From the NCBI GenBank assembly GCA_030044295.1, contig JASHWB010000394.1, forward strand, positions 1 to 11,224: a stretch of DNA of 11,224 bases, in the 5' to 3' direction. The stretch is from Candidatus Acidiferrales bacterium. Its GTDB lineage: Bacteria > Acidobacteriota > Terriglobia > Acidiferrales > UBA7541. This document shows positions 6,707-11,224 of the stretch, in pieces (within the stretch, counting starts at the first letter, position 1; each line of letters opens with the position of its first letter). Under the pieces are notes generated by a model, which worked only from the letters and a program-made list of their open reading frames with translations, did not search any database and was not told the DNA's origin. A program made the position numbers and the translations under genes.

Positions 6707-6739
6707 AGCGTATCACAAGACTTGCAATACGTGCATCAA
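6707..6739 (-). promoter_or_regulatory. Possible promoter of the 112-aa hypothetical gene
   Basis: On the minus strand TTGATG (6739-6734) lies 18 bases before TGATAC (6715-6710). Alternatively TG-A-TACGCT (6715-6707) could serve as an extended -10. Either would leave a leader of roughly 40 bases. Both are imperfect. The same gap (6661-6819) contains a 12-base palindrome GCCTCGCGAGGC (6774-6785), 35 bases after the secA stop, without a T-run. Confidence 0.3.
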
Positions 6740-6819
6740 TCGACCGTACTCAAGCGTAAACAGGCTCAGCGGGGCCTCGCGAGGCAGATTTCTGAGAGCA
6801 TCGAAGGAGGCAGTGAACC

Positions 6820-9798
6820 TTACGCCGCCGCGCCGTGGCATTTCTTGTATTTCTTTCCGGAACCGCACGGGCAGGGGTCGTTGCGGCCGACTTTCGCGCC
6901 CGCGCGGACTGGCTTCGGCGCTTCTTGTTGCTGCGCTGGTCCGGCCTGGAATTGCAGATTTTGCTGCTGGCGGCGCTGCCGCTGCTCGATCTGCTTGGCT
7001 TCATCCTGCGGGCGGGCAGGCTGCATGAGAAAGAGGAAACGTACCGCCTCGGTATCGACGCGGTCCATCATGTCCTCAAACAGAGTGAACGCTTCCTTCT
7101 TGAACTCGACGAGCGGATCTTTCTGGCCGTAGCCGCGGAGGCCAATGCCTTCCTTCAGGTGGTCGAGGGTGAGTAGATGATCCTTCCACTGCGCATCGAC
7201 GATATCGAGAAGGATGTGGCGCTCCAGCCAGCGGAGAGTATCGACGCCGAATAGCTTTTCCTTGTCCTCGTAACGCTGGTGCAGCTTCTCCAGCATCGTG
7301 TCGAGGAGCTGATCGTGGTTGAATTCGGCGACGTCGACGCCGGCTGCTTTCGGTTCGACTCCGAATTGATTGAGAACCTCGTTGCCGAATTGTGTGACGT
7401 TCCATTGATCGGGGTGCTGCTCCCGCGGGCAATAGGTATCGACCAGCGAATTCGATATGGCTTCGGCGCGCTCAAGCACGAATTCCTTCTGATCGCGGCC
7501 TTCGAGGAACGAACGCCGAAGCGAATAGACAGTTTCGCGCTGCTTGTTCATGACGTCGTCGTATTCGAGCAGGTGCTTGCGGGCCTCGAAGTTTTGCGCT
7601 TCGACAGCTTCCTGCGCGGATTCGATGCGCTTGCTGATCAGGCGCGACTCGATCGGGATGCCTTCCTTCATCCCAAGGTGATACATCAGCGATTTCACAC
7701 GGTCGCCGCCGAAAATGCGCAGCAGGTCGTCTTCGAGCGAGAGGAAAAAGCGGGAGGAGCCAGGATCGCCCTGACGCCCGGCGCGGCCACGCAGCTGATT
7801 GTCGATGCGGCGAGACTCGTGGCGTTCGGTGCCGAGAATGTGCAGGCCGCCCATCGCCACAACTTCGTCGTGCTGGACGCGACACTCCTCGGCAAATCCG
7901 TCGTAAACGGGCTTCCATTGCTCCAGGGGCACCTGAAAGATCTTGCCTTCCTGCTGAAAGAGAACCATGGCAGGAGCGGACGCGCCATTGGAACCCTTAA
8001 CGGGATTTTGACCGTCAGATTGAGGCGCGGACTGTCCGTTCGTCGGCGCTGCCTCGGCGGCCGGCAACGAAGGATCGCCGGCAGACGCGTCGGCCTGCTG
8101 TGGAGTTTCGGCAGATTCCGGTCCGCCGATCACCGAAGCCGCGGGCGCGTACGGCATCGCAAGCTTGTTTTTGAGGCAATACTCGCGGGTCATGGCTTCG
8201 GGATTGCCGCCAAGCAAAATGTCGGTGCCGCGGCCGGCCATGTTGGTCGAAACGGTGACGGCGCCCTTGCGTCCGGCCTGCGCGATGATTTTCGCCTCGC
8301 GCTCGTGCTGCTTTGCGTTAAGGACCTGGAATGGAATGCCGGCTTTCTTCAAGTGCTCGGCGATCTTCTCGGACTTTTCGATCGAGATGCTGCCAACAAG
8401 CACCGGCTGGCCCGATTCGTAGTACTGGCGGACGCCGCCCGCGCGCGTGCCGTCTTCCTGCAAAATACCGCTTACCGCCGCTTCGAACTTTTCTGCTTCG
8501 GTGCGGTACACGACGTCGGGATTCTCGATGCGAATGAGCGTCTTATTCGTCGGAATCACTACGACATCCAATCCGTAAATCTTGTTGAACTCGGGTGACT
8601 CGGTTTCAGCCGTGCCGGTCATGCCGGAAAGCTTCTTGTACATGCGGAAGTAATTTTGGAACGTGATGGTGGCGAGTGTCTGGTTTTCGCGCTCGATCTT
8701 CACGCCTTCCTTAGCTTCGACAGCCTGATGCAAGCCGTCGGACCAGCGGCGGCCAGGCATCTGGCGCCCGGTAAACTCATCGACGATCACCACTTCGCCA
8801 TCTTTAACCACGTAATCGACATCGAGCTGGAATAGCGTGTGGGCTCGAAGCGCCTGATACACATGGTGGATCGTCTCGATGTTGCCGGGATCGTAGAGGT
8901 TGCCGAGATTTAGCAGGCGCTCGCATTTCGCCACACCTTCCTCGGTGAGCGTCGCCGTGCGCATCTTCTCGTCGATCGTGTAATCAATCTCGCGGATAAG
9001 CTTGGGAATAATTTTGTCGATACGGTAGTACTTGTCAGTCGATTCTTCGGCAGGGCCGGAAATGATCAATGGCGTACGGGCTTCATCGATCAGAATGGAG
9101 TCCACTTCGTCAACGATGGAGAACTGATGGCCGCGCTGCACGCAGTCCTTCAGGTCGTACTTCATGTTGTCCCGGAGATAGTCGAAGCCGAATTCGTTGT
9201 TGGTGCCGTATGTGATGTCGGCGGCATAAGCGGCGCGTCGCTGGGCATCGTCCAGGTCGTGAACGATCACGCCGACCGAAAGTCCTAGCATGCGATAAAT
9301 AGGCGCCATCCACTCAGCGTCGCGGCGGGCCAGGTAATCGTTGACGGTTACGATGTGCACACCGAGTCCGGCCAGTGCGTTCAAATAAGCTGGCAGCGTG
9401 GCGACGAGGGTTTTTCCTTCGCCGGTCTTCATTTCGGCGATTTTGCCGCCGTGCAGCACAAGTCCGCCAATGAGCTGCACATCAAAGTGGCGCATGCCGA
9501 GCGTACGGCGACCGGCTTCGCGGACCAGCGCGAAAGCGGGAACCACAGCCGGCTCGATGGCATCGCGAAACTTGTCTCTGTAAGCGGGATCGTCGCTCTC
9601 CAGGCCTTCCAGGCGCGACTGAACCTCAGCTTTAAGCTCAGCGGTGCGCGCAAGAATGTCCGCTTCCGAAAGCTGCTTCATTTCGGGTTCCAGGGCGTTG
9701 ATGGCGTCGACCGTCGGCTGGATGCGCTTGATATCGCGCTCGTGTTTCGTGCCGATGAAAAACGATATGATGCGATCTACAAACTTCTCAGCATCCAT
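6820..9798 (-). CDS. secA: Preprotein translocase ATPase SecA
   Basis: SecA is the motor ATPase that drives unfolded preproteins through SecYEG. All landmarks are present in 992 residues: N-terminal SecY/lipid-contact helix (1-20), INALEPEM (33-40), Walker A TGEGKT (125-130), Walker B/DEAD region VDEVDSILIDEAR (229-241), the preprotein cross-linking domain (about 245-380), SGMTGTAETE (391-400), NBD2 motifs STNMAGRGTDILLGGNP (517-533) and TERHESRRIDNQLRGRAGRQ (657-676), helical scaffold/wing domains (from about 700; WKDHLLTLDHLKEG at 871-884), and a C-terminal zinc motif CPCGSGKKYKKCH (976-988) that in SecA binds SecB or ribosomes. It is longer than E. coli SecA (901), mainly because of an Ala/Pro/Gln/Ser-rich insertion at about 548-612 within NBD2. 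The start has no strong Shine-Dalgarno sequence, but its N-terminus matches the family. It is divergent from the hydrolase gene. Confidence 0.98.
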   Translation of the reverse strand: MDAEKFVDRIISFFIGTKHERDIKRIQPTVDAINALEPEMKQLSEADILARTAELKAEVQSRLEGLESDDPAYRDKFRDAIEPAVVPAFALVREAGRRTLGMRHFDVQLIGGLVLHGGKIAEMKTGEGKTLVATLPAYLNALAGLGVHIVTVNDYLARRDAEWMAPIYRMLGLSVGVIVHDLDDAQRRAAYAADITYGTNNEFGFDYLRDNMKYDLKDCVQRGHQFSIVDEVDSILIDEARTPLIISGPAEESTDKYYRIDKIIPKLIREIDYTIDEKMRTATLTEEGVAKCERLLNLGNLYDPGNIETIHHVYQALRAHTLFQLDVDYVVKDGEVVIVDEFTGRQMPGRRWSDGLHQAVEAKEGVKIERENQTLATITFQNYFRMYKKLSGMTGTAETESPEFNKIYGLDVVVIPTNKTLIRIENPDVVYRTEAEKFEAAVSGILQEDGTRAGGVRQYYESGQPVLVGSISIEKSEKIAEHLKKAGIPFQVLNAKQHEREAKIIAQAGRKGAVTVSTNMAGRGTDILLGGNPEAMTREYCLKNKLAMPYAPAASVIGGPESAETPQQADASAGDPSLPAAEAAPTNGQSAPQSDGQNPVKGSNGASAPAMVLFQQEGKIFQVPLEQWKPVYDGFAEECRVQHDEVVAMGGLHILGTERHESRRIDNQLRGRAGRQGDPGSSRFFLSLEDDLLRIFGGDRVKSLMYHLGMKEGIPIESRLISKRIESAQEAVEAQNFEARKHLLEYDDVMNKQRETVYSLRRSFLEGRDQKEFVLERAEAISNSLVDTYCPREQHPDQWNVTQFGNEVLNQFGVEPKAAGVDVAEFNHDQLLDTMLEKLHQRYEDKEKLFGVDTLRWLERHILLDIVDAQWKDHLLTLDHLKEGIGLRGYGQKDPLVEFKKEAFTLFEDMMDRVDTEAVRFLFLMQPARPQDEAKQIEQRQRRQQQNLQFQAGPAQQQEAPKPVRAGAKVGRNDPCPCGSGKKYKKCHGAAA

Positions 9799-9875
9799 AA
9801 CGGCTTAATTGAAGGCCCTTTCCCTCAGATTGTCGGACGCGACTCCGCGAAGGCCGAGATGATGGTTTCTTATCT

Positions 9876-9884
9876 ATTGTAGCA
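9876..9884 (-). promoter_or_regulatory. Predicted extended -10 promoter of secA
   Basis: TG-C-TACAAT on the minus strand (9884-9876) is a near-consensus extended -10 element; no good -35 sits 16-18 bases upstream, which is common for this promoter type. The start would be near 9869 with a leader of about 70 bases. I see no SecM-like arrest peptide in the leader. Confidence 0.5.
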
Positions 9885-9993
9885 CCCGCAGGCGAGCCCG
9901 CGATTTGCAACCGTGGCTCATTTTCGATGCTTTTTGCCCTGCAATAGAAAACCCACGCCGGGACAGATTTGCGACGGCGCTGAGGTCCCGATT

Positions 9994-10002
9994 TGTTATA
10001 GT
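9994..10002 (+). promoter_or_regulatory. Predicted extended -10 promoter of the serine hydrolase gene
   Basis: TG-T-TATAGT (9994-10002) is a strong extended -10 match without a good -35. The start would be near 10009, giving a leader of about 40 bases. With the secA element it makes two back-to-back promoters about 110 bases apart in the 9799-10049 gap, which holds no other gene I can support. Confidence 0.5.
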
Positions 10003-10037
10003 GCCGGGCACAATTCGGGAGCAATCAGGGTGCAACC

Positions 10038-10042
10038 GGAGG
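10038..10042 (+). promoter_or_regulatory. Ribosome binding site of the serine hydrolase gene
   Basis: GGAGG lies seven bases before ATG 10050, in good position, and supports this start over the internal Met15. Confidence 0.75.
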
Positions 10043-10049
10043 GCTGCGA

Positions 10050-11213
10050 ATGGCCGAGAAAAAGGAACAGGCGGGACTGGCGTCGGACCGGATGCGGCAC
10101 CTGAAGGCCGTGATCGAAGAGGATGTCCGGCAAGGCAAGTATTTCGGCGCGGTGGTGGTGGTCGCGCGGCATGGCGTGGTCGGTCTGCACGAGGCGATCG
10201 GCTATGCGGACGCGGCGCACAAGCAGCCGCTGAAGAAGAACTCGGTATTCAACCTCTTTTCCACCACGAAGGCGTTGACGAGTGTCCTCGTGTTTCGCTC
10301 CATCGAACGAGGCGATTTGGCGCTAACGACTCGCGTTTCCGAAATTATTCCCGAATTTTCCGGTGGATGGCGCGAGAAAATCACCGTCTATCACCTGCTC
10401 ACCCATACTTCTGGTTTGCCGACCGTATTCACGCCCAAGCCGGGAATGTATATCGACCACCTGGACGAAATCATCGCGGCGATCTGCAAATACCTGCATT
10501 GCGTGGAAGAACCGGGCAAGCTGGCGACGTACGCGCCGATGGCCGCGCACGCGCTGCTGGGCGAAATGCTACAGCGAACGGATGCGAAAAAGCGGCGTTA
10601 CCGGAAAATTGTCGATGAAGAACTCCTCGGTCCTCTGAAGATGAAGGAAACCTCGATCGGAGTTCGCGCGGATTTGCGTTCCCGCAAAATAGTGCCCGTT
10701 TTCATGGATCGTGCACCGATCGATCATTTGGGGCACAGCAACCTGGGGCCGAATGGGGCGTTTGAAGAACAGGATGCCGAAATGCCCTGGGTGGGCGCGG
10801 TCACAACTGCCGGAGATCTGCACCGTTTCGCAGAGACGTTGCGGCGCGGCGGAGAACTCGACGGCGTGCGGGTTATTTCGTCGCGCATTCTAGACATGGC
10901 GACGCGCAATCAAACCGGCGACCGGCCGAACGAACTCTTTAAGCCACTAGCGATCGCGCGGGGATGGGAAGTCGCGCCGGCATACCTGGGAATGGGTTTC
11001 TTTTTGCGCGGAGATGCAATCTGCCATCATCATTTCGGCACAATGACGTCGCCGCGCACGTTCGGAAATTTCGGAGCGGGAAGCTCATTCTATTGGATTG
11101 ATCCGGAGCTGGACATGACTTTCTCTTTTGTTTCCGCCGGCGTGATGGAAGAATCGCAGAACATCGAGCGATGCCAGAGACTCTCGGATATCGCCGTGTC
11201 GGCCGGTAACTGA
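10050..11213 (+). CDS. Beta-lactamase-fold serine hydrolase (class C / PF00144 family)
   Basis: The 387-residue product belongs to the serine beta-lactamase-like family, which includes class C beta-lactamases, DD-peptidases and esterases acting through an acyl-serine intermediate. The SxxK motif is STTK (Ser71, Lys74) in VFNLFSTTKALTSVL. VYHLLTHTSGLP (113-124) is the typical following segment. The second motif is YAP (Tyr161) rather than YxN. In the third-motif region I see FGNFGAGSS (338-346), followed by FYWIDPELDMTFSFV, where many members have a HxG or KTG; a CHHHFG cluster (325-330) precedes it. No signal peptide or lipobox is present, so the enzyme is probably cytoplasmic, which argues for an esterase or amidase role rather than cell-wall or antibiotic action. 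Substrate is unknown. Length is normal for the family. It is divergent from secA with its own promoter and a good ribosome binding site. Confidence 0.9.
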   Translation: MAEKKEQAGLASDRMRHLKAVIEEDVRQGKYFGAVVVVARHGVVGLHEAIGYADAAHKQPLKKNSVFNLFSTTKALTSVLVFRSIERGDLALTTRVSEIIPEFSGGWREKITVYHLLTHTSGLPTVFTPKPGMYIDHLDEIIAAICKYLHCVEEPGKLATYAPMAAHALLGEMLQRTDAKKRRYRKIVDEELLGPLKMKETSIGVRADLRSRKIVPVFMDRAPIDHLGHSNLGPNGAFEEQDAEMPWVGAVTTAGDLHRFAETLRRGGELDGVRVISSRILDMATRNQTGDRPNELFKPLAIARGWEVAPAYLGMGFFLRGDAICHHHFGTMTSPRTFGNFGAGSSFYWIDPELDMTFSFVSAGVMEESQNIERCQRLSDIAVSAGN

Positions 11214-11224
11214 GCGGGATAGCG

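Noticed and set aside
6401..7132. Plus-strand open frame of 243 codons spanning the 112-aa gene and the end of secA
   Set aside because: It crosses the secA zinc-motif coding region in antisense and shows no coding signature; the minus-strand genes have ribosome binding sites and proper codon bias.
7279..8598. Long plus-strand open frame (439 codons) inside secA
   Set aside because: It is fully antisense to secA, whose conserved motifs cover the same bases. The frame stays open because of the GC-rich codon bias of the real gene.

Overview
This window is bacterial chromosome with a moderately GC-rich base composition. The gene content points to a diderm bacterium, most plausibly Acidobacteriota: a DUF4382-type lipoprotein, a BON lipoprotein with a proline-rich linker and glycine zipper, a PknB-like membrane Ser/Thr kinase, and a long SecA with a C-terminal zinc motif. 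The lineage is inferred from gene families only. There is no rRNA, tRNA, CRISPR array, insertion sequence or phage gene that I can see.

Layout. Positions 1-1329 (minus strand) hold a two-gene unit: a 59-residue two-helix membrane protein whose stop codon overlaps (TAATG) the start of an ammonium-transporter-family gene that runs off the left edge. A BON-domain lipoprotein (1451-2560, minus) lies upstream and is divergent from a DUF4382-like lipoprotein (2830-4218, plus). The latter converges on a transmembrane Ser/Thr kinase (4287-6134, minus), and a long shared hairpin sits between their stop codons. Next come a 112-residue protein of unknown function (6322-6660, minus) and secA (6820-9798, minus). 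Divergent from secA is a cytoplasmic beta-lactamase-fold serine hydrolase (10050-11213, plus).

How the genes relate. Most products concern the cell envelope: SecA exports the two lipoprotein precursors, the kinase is predicted to sense with an extracytoplasmic domain, and Amt is an inner-membrane channel. Apart from the coupled small-protein/amt pair, the genes look like single transcription units with their own promoters, so no shared pathway should be assumed.

The most unusual element is the Amt-family protein. By motif alignment both pore histidines of the family's twin-His signature are replaced (Ala187 and Phe346), and the inner Phe-gate position is Leu239. Conserved scaffold residues around them remain. 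Together with the coupled small membrane protein, this suggests a transporter homologue with altered substrate or a sensing role. I see no clear multi-gene undescribed system beyond this pair.
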